DNA of 64,000 nucleotides from an uncultured Planctomycetaceae bacterium (GCA_943787265.1 CALSLT010000014.1:224107-288106); one strand, 5' to 3'; shown: positions 55,250 through 63,894, counted from the first letter of the stretch. Program-made: numbers and translations. The notes: generated from the letters alone by a model not told the origin.

Positions 55250-55494
55250 TACTCGCTCGATTCGTCCATTCCGCTGAGAGCTTTCAGGAATGTTTCGAAT
55301 TCAAGCTGGCAGCAATGGCAGTTTGCCAGATGATTCTGAACTTCGGCCATTGCGGACTCGATCGGAAGACCGGCCAATTGCGTTTCAGCAAACTCGGCAA
55401 CGTGGTCCAGGCAGCCATCGCAGTCGATTTCGTCCGGAGTCGTTGAAGCAACGAGTTGAACAAGCGATGAGACTTGTTGTTTTGATAAAGGCAT
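55249..55494 (-). CDS. Zinc-finger protein, probable anti-sigma factor
   Basis: An 81-residue protein immediately after the ECF sigma gene (14 bases). It has CDGC near residue 25 and a C-terminal HLANCHCCQLEFE, which matches the H-x3-C-x2-C zinc-binding end of anti-sigma (RsrA/ChrR-like ZAS) domains. Such small zinc proteins bind and inhibit the cognate sigma and often release it on oxidation. A clear paralogue of its core is found at 57.5 kb. No membrane helix is present, so it is cytoplasmic. Confidence 0.75.
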   Translation of the reverse strand: MPLSKQQVSSLVQLVASTTPDEIDCDGCLDHVAEFAETQLAGLPIESAMAEVQNHLANCHCCQLEFETFLKALSGMDESSE

Positions 55495-55508
55495 CCGTCT
55501 GTCTCCAG

Positions 55509-56108
55509 TTAGGCAATGCTGCCGGTAAGGTCGTCGGCAGAATATCCAGCCGCTTCAAGTCCACTCTTAAGCTTCGTACGCGCATCGTGGACGAGCTTGT
55601 AAACAGCGTTGCGGTTGCTCGATGTCCGGTCGGCGATTTCCTCGACAGGCATCCCGCCCAGCAACGCTCTAACTGCTGTCTGTTGACGATCGGACAGCCC
55701 GTCGATCAATTCCGACAGTTTCTGGTAGATAGTGCCTTGTTCAAGCTGCTCGGCGGCGCCGGGAACGGTGTCGACAGCGACTTCGAGCTTCAAGCCTTCG
55801 CCATTTGTGAACTGTTCGAGCGACACGTCTTTGAAGTGTTTCCGTCGCGTCTGGCTGGTTGCGAGCCGGACAGCAATCGACATGGCCCAGGTGGGAAACT
55901 GGCTTCGCCCTTCAAACTGGTCGATCTTTTCGAGGATTCTGATCAACGCATCCTGCGCGATATCCTCGGCAAAGCTTTCACCGGCGGAAGAGAAGGCTTT
56001 CTTCAAACCACGCACGAGGCGGACTCTTAGTTCGGTAAGAGCCTCTTCCTGCCGTTCGGGATCCTTCAGCCTCTCGACCCACGGATCGGAAATCATGGGT
56101 TCTGACAT
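55509..56108 (-). CDS. ECF sigma-70 factor
   Basis: A 199-residue sigma factor. The start at 56108 is chosen because AGGAGAG lies 12 bases upstream; an upstream in-frame ATG at 56168 lacks one. Region 2 runs from FAEDIAQDALIRILEKIDQF to FPTWAMSIAVRLATSQ, and region 4 ends with LSDRQQTAVRALLGGMPVEEI and SSNRNAVYKLVHDARTKL. It should direct RNA polymerase to its own promoters under control of the zinc-finger protein downstream. The neighbours (thioredoxin, ferredoxin-thioredoxin reductase) hint at a redox stress regulon, by analogy with SigR/RsrA. Confidence 0.9.
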   Translation of the reverse strand: MSEPMISDPWVERLKDPERQEEALTELRVRLVRGLKKAFSSAGESFAEDIAQDALIRILEKIDQFEGRSQFPTWAMSIAVRLATSQTRRKHFKDVSLEQFTNGEGLKLEVAVDTVPGAAEQLEQGTIYQKLSELIDGLSDRQQTAVRALLGGMPVEEIADRTSSNRNAVYKLVHDARTKLKSGLEAAGYSADDLTGSIA

Positions 56109-56297
56109 GCTGCGATAACTCTCCTGCAAACTGACAAAAACGGGATGCTGAGGTGAGACACTCAACATCCCGTTCAGGTTTCAGTGTTTCGAGGTTCGCA
56201 GTGTAGCTTTCAAACTGTCGAGAGAGAATCATCCGACGATTGCGATGAGCATGTCAGAATTCGTCATTGACGGCGGATTCGCATTCTGAGTTGGCGG

Positions 56298-56660
56298 CTA
56301 CGCAGAACATCCGCAGTCATCGCTCGAACACGCTGCTGCTTCCTTTGAGTTCCCTGTGATCAGTTCTTCGAGAGCTTCCGGTGCCACTGCACCAAGTCTT
56401 CGTGCCTTCACTTCGCCGTTCTGGAATAACAGGAACGCGGGAATCGACTGAATCCCATACTCGCTTGCCGCCTGCGGAGACTCGTCGACGTTGACCTTTA
56501 TGACCTTGGCTTGCCCGTCGAACTTCTCAGCAAGCTGATCAACTACGGGAGCCATTGCACGGCAAGGACCGCACCACGGAGCCCAGAAATCAACCAGGAC
56601 GGGCTGATCGGACTGCAGGACTTCGTGACTGAAGTTCGTGTCGTTTACTGTGGTCGCCAT
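56298..56660 (-). CDS. Thioredoxin
   Basis: A 120-residue thioredoxin with the WCGPC active site (C30, C33), IPAFLLFQNGE with the cis-Pro, and a normal length. The C-terminus adds an acidic and Cys-rich tail (AACSSDDCGC), uncommon in thioredoxins, which could bind metal or be an extra redox pair. The upstream ribosome binding site AAGGAG is strong. It reduces protein disulfides in the cytoplasm. Adjacent to a ferredoxin-thioredoxin reductase catalytic subunit gene upstream on the same strand (66 bases). Confidence 0.95.
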   Translation of the reverse strand: MATTVNDTNFSHEVLQSDQPVLVDFWAPWCGPCRAMAPVVDQLAEKFDGQAKVIKVNVDESPQAASEYGIQSIPAFLLFQNGEVKARRLGAVAPEALEELITGNSKEAAACSSDDCGCSA

Positions 56661-56726
56661 CGCTCTTCTCCTTGTTGAGTGAGATCGTTTCCCGAAAAGG
56701 AACGGTTACATTTACGTTGTCATTAA

Positions 56727-57134
56727 TCAGTTCTTGCCGATCTGATGTCGAGCCTCGCGGCCCTTGTCTGGAGTCGGGTCTTTTACCAGCCCGTAGACCT
56801 GACGCCCCTCGTGGTCTTCCGGCAGGTATTCAGTGATTGGCTGCCCTTCTTCGTTCGTAAAGAGCAGGCAGTGGCAATACTTAAACTGCTTCATTTCATT
56901 GCAGGCACAGACCCATCGCCGACTTTCTTCGAGTTCTGCCTTTTTGTCCGGATAGAAGTTGCACGGACAAAGTGGCCTTCCCAGCTCATCGATATGTTGA
57001 GCCAATCCGAGAACGACTGCCGCTGTTACTTCAGACTCTGGATGCCCAAAAGTGCCGCTTTTCTCGCGATATTTCTCAACGTAACGCTCCATGCGGTTCA
57101 TTGAGTTTTGAGATGGAACAGAGTCAGATGGCAT
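56727..57134 (-). CDS. Ferredoxin-thioredoxin reductase catalytic (beta) subunit
   Basis: A 135-residue protein with the three Cys pairs of FTR beta: CPC (56/58) in LCPCNFYPDKK, CAC (76/78) in WVCACNEM (Ala for the usual Pro), and CHC (87/89) in KYCHCLLF. These hold the [4Fe-4S] cluster and active-site disulfide that reduce thioredoxin using ferredoxin. No variable (alpha) subunit gene is near, as in several non-photosynthetic bacteria. The pair with thioredoxin 66 bases downstream indicates the physiological partner. Confidence 0.9.
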   Translation of the reverse strand: MPSDSVPSQNSMNRMERYVEKYREKSGTFGHPESEVTAAVVLGLAQHIDELGRPLCPCNFYPDKKAELEESRRWVCACNEMKQFKYCHCLLFTNEEGQPITEYLPEDHEGRQVYGLVKDPTPDKGREARHQIGKN

Positions 57135-57219
57135 TGCTGGATTCCTGATCTTTTCGACGCAGCTTCTTGACGTGCGATGTGTCGTGCGTGTCTAAGCTGG
57201 AAGACGTTGCCATTGACCG

Positions 57220-57714
57220 ATGTCTTACACAGTCACCGAAAAACTTTCTCGAATCCGAAGTCGACTCATTGAGATGTTTTTGGCTGTTGAACATTCGCCT
57301 TGCCCAAAGCTGGGTTTCGTGGCGAAACGAATTCAGAAAATGTGCTCTGCGAAGGTAAGAGGCCGAGACATGCCGCGTCTCAATCGTGCCCGCTATGAAT
57401 TCATGATTAACGCTCTGGCTGTGCGAAACCTCTGCTCAGGAATCGCCAGCTCGCAGATTCGGAGTCTGGAATTGCCTCTTCAACACGATCTGTTAGCGAC
57501 GCTGCTGCAATTCGTGGCGTCGGTTACCCCAGACGGTCTCAACTGTGACGGCTGCCTGTCGTGCGTACCTGAGCTGGCAGAGTCGCAGCTGGGAGATCAG
57601 CCGCGTTCCGAGATCCTCGGCCGAGTTCAGAATCATCTCGACAATTGCAGATGCTGCCGGAACGAGTACCGAATTTTTCTACGATCACTCACACTCACCG
57701 AGCAAAACACATAG
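57220..57714 (+). CDS. Zinc-finger protein paralogous to the anti-sigma factor
   Basis: A 164-residue protein whose last 75 residues (LLATLLQFVASVTPDGLNC, DGCLSCVPELAESQLG, RVQNHLDNCRCCRNEYRIFL) closely follow the 81-residue zinc-finger protein at 55.2 kb. The first 85 residues are basic and have no recognised fold. The start at 57220 is uncertain; ATGs at 57271 and 57370 are alternatives. There is no sigma gene next to it. It may be an orphan anti-sigma or a zinc-binding partner of the 55.5 kb sigma, divergently transcribed from the FTR gene. Confidence 0.6.
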   Translation: MSYTVTEKLSRIRSRLIEMFLAVEHSPCPKLGFVAKRIQKMCSAKVRGRDMPRLNRARYEFMINALAVRNLCSGIASSQIRSLELPLQHDLLATLLQFVASVTPDGLNCDGCLSCVPELAESQLGDQPRSEILGRVQNHLDNCRCCRNEYRIFLRSLTLTEQNT

Positions 57715-58209
57715 CTCGAAAGTTCGTGTTCGGCCAGGTTCGGGTTGCTCCACGTGAGGCCCCATTTAAGACTTTCCTACGGTCGTCGCCGTTCGAACTT
57801 CCGTGGAAACCTGGAATGGGAATCTTCGCTGACCGCTGTTCTGAATGATGTGTCCGGAGCTGAGTGCTGACTCATTCGATATCTGATATTCATTAAGTGA
57901 ATGTCCTGATTCCATCAATGAATATCTGAATTCCGGACGTACAGACCCGATTGCAGCTCGACGTATCGTCCCGACCGGCTTTGCAGCAGCGAACGAAAAT
58001 CTGGACTCCGATCGAATAATCAACTGTGATCCTTCACGGACACGTTTGTTGATGATCTCACGGAGAATGCACGGCGACGGTGAGTAGGGTTACAATATTG
58101 TTTTCAGAGAATCCTCAGTGCGACGTCTGAGTTGAGCAGCGAGCCCTGCACTGACGGATGATTCTCGGAGTTATTTTTTGATCAATCGTTCCCATGTCTT
58201 CGGCATCGC
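57715..58209. other. 495-base gap upstream of the kinase gene
   Basis: No gene is recognised. It contains an AT-rich stretch with inverted and partly repeated elements around 57880-57930 (described separately) and must hold the promoter of the kinase gene. Nothing else stands out. Confidence 0.5.
57885..57926. repeat. 10-bp inverted repeat
   Basis: GATATTCATT (57885-57894) and AATGAATATC (57917-57926) are perfect inverted copies separated by 22 bases, within a locally AT-rich region; ATATCTGA also occurs at both ends. It lies about 300 bases upstream of the kinase start. It could bind a regulator as a dimer; no family is assignable. Confidence 0.45.
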
Positions 58210-60438
58210 GTGCCGGCGAGTTTCCAGATGACTGCCAACCTCAGGTGTCTGAACGGTCATGAATGGCCGGCCAGCACAATCGGCTCGAATAACACTTGCC
58301 CGGAATGCGGTGCAGACAGTTCCGAAGCCGTTCCAGAAACATCCGGCTCGGATGACATCGCGGCGAAGCTTAAGCAGCACGCGAGCACTGCCGACACGTT
58401 TGATCAGACGCTGATCGTCGAATCCGCCCGCGATAACGACACAAAAACATCGGTGCCGCAAGCCGCAACAGAACATGGCGATGCCCCGTCGCCTTCCAGC
58501 AATTCGCCAGGCAACGACGAGATTGATCTTCAAGTGCCCGGCTACGATATTCTGGGTGAGCTTGGCCAGGGCGCGATGGGCATTGTCTACAAGGCTCGCC
58601 AGCAGCGTTTGAATCGGATCGTCGCGTTGAAGATGCTCATGACAGCCGGGCACGACCTGTCGTTGTCACGAGCGCAGACTGAGTCTGAAGCCGTTGCCCG
58701 GTTGCAGCATCCGAACATCGTGCAGATTTTCGAAGTTCAGGAGCACAACAATGCAATGTTCTTCGCCTTCGAATTTATCGACGGCGGGCCTCTGGTTCCC
58801 GCAGAGATCACCTCTCCACGACATGCGGCCGAGCTTGTCGAAACGATCGCTCGAGGAGTTCATTACGCTCACGATCACGGCGTCATTCACCGCGACCTGA
58901 AGCCTGACAACATTCTTGTAACATCGGACGGTGTTCCAAAAGTTGCTGACTTTGGTCTGGCGAAAAAGACAGAAGTCGACGCCGGGCAGACACAAGCCGG
59001 CTCGATCATGGGCACGCCGTATTACATGTCGCCCGAACAGGCTTCCGGCCAGAACACCAACATCGGGCCAGCCACAGACATCTACTCGCTCGGCAGTATT
59101 CTCTACAAACTGTTGACTCAGGAAACACCGTTCGACGATCCCAGCGTCATCAAGCTGCTTCAGAAAGTTCGCACGACAGAGCCCGTTCCACCGTCGAAAA
59201 GGGGTTGCCGAGTCCACGCGGATCTGGAAACGATCTGCCTGAAGTGTCTGGAAAAGGAACCTGCCGCGCGATACCTGACCGCAGCAGAACTGGCAGACGA
59301 TCTTCGCCGATTTCTCGATGGAGAGCCGATCGAAGCCAAGCCGATCAGCACGCTCGCCCGCGGTTTGCGATGGGTTCGAAAACGGGCCATCGCGGTCAGC
59401 CTGACTGCTTCTTTGCTGCTGCTTACGTCCGCTGTGACACTATTTGCGATCTCGTCGACGCGCAACGCCGAAGCGCAGCTTGCCGCCAGATCTCCCATCA
59501 CGATCGAACAACCGGCAGGTCTTCCATCATTCAGCGTCCCCAGTGACAACCCCGTCACGAAAGGTAAGGTCGAGCTGGGCAAACAGCTCTTTTTTGATCG
59601 ACGCCTGTCAGCAGACAACAGCATTGGATGCGTCGATTGTCATGACCCAAAGGCCGGCTGGGCCGATCCACGCGTAGCGTCAATCGGAATCCGACATCAG
59701 AAAGGAACGCGGAATTCACCGCCCGTTTCGAACGCCGCGTATCTGCACTTCCTGTTCTGGGACGGCCGAGCAACCAGCCTCGAAGAACAGGCGACCAAAC
59801 CGATTACCAATCCCGTCGAGATGGGAGTTGAGTCTCTCGATGATCTCGTCGCGAAGCTCGCAACGATCGAAGGCTACCGTCTGCAGTTTGATCGAGTATT
59901 CGACGACGGAATTACTCCTCAGAATATCGGAGCGGCAATTACCGCTTTCGAAAGAACGCTTGTCGCCGGTAATTCTCCTTTCGACCGATTCACCAAAGGG
60001 GACAAATCCGCCCTGTCGGAAGCTGCACAGCGAGGTATCACGATCTTCTTTAAGAAGGGACACTGCAGCGCGTGTCATTCGGGGCCGCTCTACAGCGACG
60101 GAGGATTTCACAACATCGGAGTCGGCCTCTCCAGCGACCCGATCGACGATGGCCGATTCGCCGTCACCGGCAGGCGGGGTGATCGAGGAAGCTTCAAGAC
60201 GCCGTCGCTTAGGGACATCGCACGCACGGCTCCATACATGCACGACGGCAGTTTGAAGACGCTTGAGGAGGTCGTCGACTTTTACGATCAAGGTGGTGTC
60301 AGGAATCCACAACTGAGCGAAGACATCTATCCGCTGAAGCTGTCTGCCGATGAAAAGTCTGATCTCGTTCAGTTCTTGAGACTCGGCCTGACCAGCGATC
60401 AGTACCCCCAGGTCGATCCGCCTGTACTTCCTGAATAG
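58210..60438 (+). CDS. Ser/Thr protein kinase fused to di-haem cytochrome c peroxidase
   Basis: A 742-residue protein (GTG start; ATG at 58228 is an alternative). Residues 11-35: zinc-ribbon-like CLNGH plus CPECG. Residues 110-370: a complete Hanks-type kinase with GELGQGAMG, catalytic Lys141, HRDLKPDN (227-234), DFG (247-249) and GTPYYMSPEQ. Residues 393-415: one transmembrane helix. Residues 440-735: a CCP/MauG-type di-haem domain with CVDCH (474-478), CSACH (619-623) and PYMHDG (Met677 as a likely distal ligand). With the kinase inside, the cytochrome half would face the periplasm, where haem is attached. The simplest reading is a receptor kinase sensing peroxide or redox state. A lipoprotein gene follows after 65 bases. 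The domain order is unusual for both families. Confidence 0.93.
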   Translation: MPASFQMTANLRCLNGHEWPASTIGSNNTCPECGADSSEAVPETSGSDDIAAKLKQHASTADTFDQTLIVESARDNDTKTSVPQAATEHGDAPSPSSNSPGNDEIDLQVPGYDILGELGQGAMGIVYKARQQRLNRIVALKMLMTAGHDLSLSRAQTESEAVARLQHPNIVQIFEVQEHNNAMFFAFEFIDGGPLVPAEITSPRHAAELVETIARGVHYAHDHGVIHRDLKPDNILVTSDGVPKVADFGLAKKTEVDAGQTQAGSIMGTPYYMSPEQASGQNTNIGPATDIYSLGSILYKLLTQETPFDDPSVIKLLQKVRTTEPVPPSKRGCRVHADLETICLKCLEKEPAARYLTAAELADDLRRFLDGEPIEAKPISTLARGLRWVRKRAIAVSLTASLLLLTSAVTLFAISSTRNAEAQLAARSPITIEQPAGLPSFSVPSDNPVTKGKVELGKQLFFDRRLSADNSIGCVDCHDPKAGWADPRVASIGIRHQKGTRNSPPVSNAAYLHFLFWDGRATSLEEQATKPITNPVEMGVESLDDLVAKLATIEGYRLQFDRVFDDGITPQNIGAAITAFERTLVAGNSPFDRFTKGDKSALSEAAQRGITIFFKKGHCSACHSGPLYSDGGFHNIGVGLSSDPIDDGRFAVTGRRGDRGSFKTPSLRDIARTAPYMHDGSLKTLEEVVDFYDQGGVRNPQLSEDIYPLKLSADEKSDLVQFLRLGLTSDQYPQVDPPVLPE

Positions 60439-60503
60439 ACTGGTGCTATCACACCGGCTGAGTCTCGCTTCAAGGCGTCATCGCCCGAAATCTTCTGAGT
60501 GAA

Positions 60504-61625
60504 ATGCAAATGCCAGCTTTCTCTGTTCGCACGCCGCTTCTGACATTGATCTGCATTTCCGTGGCACTTTGCGCCACGGGATGTTCGTCATCGTCGACGC
60601 CGTCCAACGCCCCGGAAGATACGAAAACGTCCAAGACTCCAGCGGTCTCACCAGGAGAATCAGCTCGCCCTTTTGTTGAGCTGCCAGCAACGATCATCGC
60701 GGAGAATCTGGACACTCCAGCGGGGTTGGCAATTCAGCCTGTCACTGGAGATATTTTTGTCGCGACGGTTCAAGGCATCGTTCGGCTTGATGCGGATGAC
60801 AACTTCGCGGCGCATCCCGAAATCATCGGATTCCCAAAAGACATGTATGGAGCCGGGCCAACCTACAACTTTGGCCCACTCGGACTCGGGTTTCTTGATG
60901 AGTCCACGCTTGTCGTCGGAGGCGGCGGTGCTTCAGACGGAGAAGACGTCATCCGATTTTTCACGGTCGGCAATGCACCGCTCCCCGAGCCGATGAACGC
61001 CGACTCGGCACTGCATTCTGTTGGGCCGATTGCTGAAGGCGAGCAGTCTCATCGTGGTGAAGGAAACTATTTCGGCCTGCACATTCACGACGGCACGGTC
61101 TTTGTCACTTCTCACGGTGACGACACGCAAGGCTGGGTAAGTCGTATCAAAGTGATCGATCAGAAACCCGAAGGCCTGGAGCCGTTTCTTCCGTCAAAGA
61201 CTTTCACCGACACAGATGGTCCGTCGGGAATCGCTTTTCTGCCAGATGGTTCGATGCTTGTTTCTCAGACCGGCGAACTGCACGAACGGCCTGATTCGGT
61301 CCTGGCTGTTGTCGATCTCTCCACCGGTGAGTTCGTTCGAAAAATCGAGACGGGACTGTTCGACGTGACGAAAATCGTCGTTCACCCTTCATCCCAGAAG
61401 CTGTTTGCTCTGGACTTTGCATGGGCGACCCCAGGCGAAGGCGGCCTTTTCACGCTCGACATTGATTCCGACGAGAAGGCTGCGGTTGTCACAAAACACG
61501 CAGCTCTGGTGCATCCAGCCGCCATCGCGATTACTGATTCTGGCGAACTCATCGTCGCTTGCGTCGGTCATCAGGACGAGAACCCCAAACCCCAAGGCAC
61601 GATTCACCGAATATCGCTGGAGTAA
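60504..61625 (+). CDS. Beta-propeller lipoprotein
   Basis: A 373-residue protein with a signal peptide ending in a lipobox (LCATGC, Cys at about 28), so it is probably lipidated in the periplasm. The rest resembles NHL/SMP-30-like propellers with repeated blades: LDTPAGLAIQPVTGDIFVAT, TDGPSGIAFLPDGSMLVSQ and PAAIAITDSGELIVACVG. No catalytic residues are identified. It starts 65 bases after the kinase-peroxidase gene on the same strand and is likely co-transcribed, so it is a candidate ligand-binding partner. The function is unknown. Confidence 0.82.
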   Translation: MQMPAFSVRTPLLTLICISVALCATGCSSSSTPSNAPEDTKTSKTPAVSPGESARPFVELPATIIAENLDTPAGLAIQPVTGDIFVATVQGIVRLDADDNFAAHPEIIGFPKDMYGAGPTYNFGPLGLGFLDESTLVVGGGGASDGEDVIRFFTVGNAPLPEPMNADSALHSVGPIAEGEQSHRGEGNYFGLHIHDGTVFVTSHGDDTQGWVSRIKVIDQKPEGLEPFLPSKTFTDTDGPSGIAFLPDGSMLVSQTGELHERPDSVLAVVDLSTGEFVRKIETGLFDVTKIVVHPSSQKLFALDFAWATPGEGGLFTLDIDSDEKAAVVTKHAALVHPAAIAITDSGELIVACVGHQDENPKPQGTIHRISLE

Positions 61626-61754
61626 CGCGGATCGGACACACCAAATTGAGTTCATCACAAACTCAACGATTTCAAGTATTACCGTAACGAAGCCTCGGAC
61701 TTCATCCGGTCACTCAAGAGCACGGCCCAAGTGTCCAGCGCCAGGCGACACGTT

Positions 61755-62201
61755 CTATTCGGCAGCTCTGTGCGGACCAGCTTCGAGCCTGAGCCGCATC
61801 ACGTCCTGTCCGCTTGGCTCATGGGTCTTTGCTTCGATCTGCACGAATCCATATTTGGCATAGAAGGACCGTCCAATTGGATTCGCAGTGAATACTTCGA
61901 CCTCAAGTTCTCCTCGAACGTCTTTAGCTTTGTCCATCAGTTGCTGCCCAATTTGCATCTTCTGATGAGAAGGATGGACGAAGATGGCTCCAACTTCGAT
62001 TCCGATAAGTGCGATAAACCCAACAACTTTTTCATCCGCTTCGAACACCCAGGTTTCGGCATTCGGCAGGTACAGATTCGGGATATTCTCTCGTTCTGAA
62101 GCGAGGAACTCTTCAGGAAGAAAAGGATGAGCGATTGCCGAAGCGGCCGCCCAGGCATCCAGCAGATCATCCAGATCTCTCTCTTCGTACCTGCGAATCA
62201 T
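61755..62201 (-). CDS. GNAT-family N-acetyltransferase
   Basis: A 148-residue acetyltransferase of the GNAT fold, similar in pattern to YjaB-type proteins: VVGFIALIGIEVGAIFVHPS for the central strand, HQKMQIGQQLMD for the acetyl-CoA pyrophosphate loop (normally QxxGxG/A; here QKMQIG), and FYAKYGFVQ at the end. It transfers an acetyl group to an amine; the acceptor is unknown. It is downstream of the sigma-54 activator on the same strand, with 80 bases between. Confidence 0.88.
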   Translation of the reverse strand: MIRRYEERDLDDLLDAWAAASAIAHPFLPEEFLASERENIPNLYLPNAETWVFEADEKVVGFIALIGIEVGAIFVHPSHQKMQIGQQLMDKAKDVRGELEVEVFTANPIGRSFYAKYGFVQIEAKTHEPSGQDVMRLRLEAGPHRAAE

Positions 62202-62281
62202 TCTTTGCGTGCTTTCATTCAGACTGGAATAGGGAACGATGGTTAATGAATCTGTGTTGGGAACTAATGCAACCAGCGGCG

Positions 62282-63841
62282 TTACTTCGATCTTGACCGC
62301 TCACTCATCACGCCGAGTTTAGCCATTCGACTGCGAAGAGTATTTGAATTCAGTCCGAGAATCACCGCGGCACCGTTGGGGCCTGCGATGACGCCGCGGG
62401 TATGATCCAGAACGTGCTGGATGTGGTCTCGTTCGACATCTTCCAGCAAACGAAGTTCGTTGTTCTGGCGATCTTTTCTCTGCTGTACGGGGATGATCGA
62501 CGGTGGAAGCTGCAGCGTGTCGCCGCGTGTCAGAATCATCGATCGTTCGACGATGTTTTCGAGTTCTCGAACGTTTCCGGGCCACGAGTATTCACGAAGC
62601 GTGGCCAGCACACTGTCGGAAACGCGTTCGATTTTCTTGCCAAGCCGGCTGCTCAATCGCGTCAGGAAACAGCGGACGAGTGTTGGGATGTCTTCTTTGC
62701 GTTCTCGCAGAGCCGGGACCTGAATCGGGAAGACATTCAATCGGTAGTACAGGTCCTCTCGAAAAGTGCCATCGTCGACCATGTCCAGGAGATTGCGATT
62801 GGTCGCGGCCAGCACCCGAGTATCAATCTGAATCGTATGGCTGCTTCCGACACGCTCCAGCTCGCGTTCCTGCAGCACACGGAGCAGCCGAGCCTGCGCT
62901 GCCAAAGGCATTTCACCGATCTCGTCCAGAAAGATCGTGCCCCCGTCAGCCAGTTCAAACCGCCCGGAGCGTTGCTGAGTTGCTCCCGTGAACGCTCCGT
63001 GTTCGTGGCCGAAGAGCTCGCTTTCAATCAGTGATTCAGGAAGTCCTGCGCAATTGACTCGAATGAAAGGGCCATTGCTGCGAGTGCTGTTTCGGTGAAT
63101 CGCTCGCGCCACGAGTTCCTTTCCGGTGCCAGTTTCACCAAGAATCAAGACCGTCGTTTCGATCTTTGCGACCGAGTCGATATCTCGAATGACTTTCCAG
63201 ATGGCATCACTTTCTCCAACGATCTCGGAATACTCAGTTCGTGAACCCAGCTCTTCGCGAAGATACAGCATCTCAGCTTCCATCCGCTGGCGTTCAGACT
63301 GCAGGCGGTCAACACGCAGCCGACTGTCACTCAGATCGCGTTCTGCCTGCCGCCGCAAGAGTTCAGCCGTCGCTCGGGCTGCGAAGATGTGAAAGATCGA
63401 AAGCTCACGATCGTCGGCCTTCTTAGGCTTATCATCGATGACTGCGAGATGGCCGATGACTTCGCCGTTCCCATCGGCCAACGGAATTGCCAGGTAGCTC
63501 CGCGCATCGAGTTGCTTAAGTAGCGGATTCGTCGGAAAGCTCGCTTGGACATCATCCGCGAAATGCTGAATCTCGCCCGAAAGGATCTGGCGACACGGAG
63601 TTCCTTCCAGAGCGAATTCAAAGTTCGGCTCGTGATGATCGTCGATCCAGACAGAAATCGTCTTCACCGCCGTTCGCTCTGCTGAGAACTCGCCGATGAA
63701 TGCAACTTTTGAATCCAATGACGCTGCCAGGTACCGCACCAGCATCTGAAAGAAATGCTCCCCTTTTGCCTGCGCAGTCCCTTCGACAATCACATTCAGC
63801 GTTGATTCCAGTTGTGGATCGTCCCGCTTCTTCTGATTCAT
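62282..63841 (-). CDS. Sigma-54-dependent regulator with GAF sensor
   Basis: A 519-residue activator. The start at 63841 is preferred over an ATG at 63856. Residues 10-165: a GAF-type sensor domain (VAFIGEFSAERTAVKTIS, RSYLAIPLADGNGEVIGHL). Residues 170-205: a coiled-coil linker. AAA+ domain: Walker A GETGTGKE (235-242), GAFTGA loop (282-287) that contacts sigma-54, and Walker B TIFLDEIG. Fis-type helix-turn-helix at the end (AAVILGLNSNTLRSRMAKLG). Similar in layout to FhlA or NorR. The ligand (redox, nitric oxide or small molecule) is not predictable. A 14-bp palindrome lies upstream of its start. Confidence 0.93.
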   Translation of the reverse strand: MNQKKRDDPQLESTLNVIVEGTAQAKGEHFFQMLVRYLAASLDSKVAFIGEFSAERTAVKTISVWIDDHHEPNFEFALEGTPCRQILSGEIQHFADDVQASFPTNPLLKQLDARSYLAIPLADGNGEVIGHLAVIDDKPKKADDRELSIFHIFAARATAELLRRQAERDLSDSRLRVDRLQSERQRMEAEMLYLREELGSRTEYSEIVGESDAIWKVIRDIDSVAKIETTVLILGETGTGKELVARAIHRNSTRSNGPFIRVNCAGLPESLIESELFGHEHGAFTGATQQRSGRFELADGGTIFLDEIGEMPLAAQARLLRVLQERELERVGSSHTIQIDTRVLAATNRNLLDMVDDGTFREDLYYRLNVFPIQVPALRERKEDIPTLVRCFLTRLSSRLGKKIERVSDSVLATLREYSWPGNVRELENIVERSMILTRGDTLQLPPSIIPVQQRKDRQNNELRLLEDVERDHIQHVLDHTRGVIAGPNGAAVILGLNSNTLRSRMAKLGVMSERSRSK

Positions 63842-63880
63842 TTCTGAGTTCCTCAAAGCCGAGCATCAGTTGTGATAATT

Positions 63881-63894
63881 CGTGACGCGTCACG
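63881..63894. promoter_or_regulatory. 14-bp palindrome upstream of the sigma-54 activator gene
   Basis: CGTGACGCGTCACG is a perfect palindrome 40 bases upstream of the gene start (minus-strand reading). It is a plausible operator for a dimeric protein, possibly the activator itself. No match to a named consensus is claimed. Confidence 0.5.

Noticed and set aside
62402..63034. A 210-codon plus-strand ORF opposite the sigma-54 activator
   Set aside because: Antisense to the AAA+ domain; explained by the codon use of the real gene.
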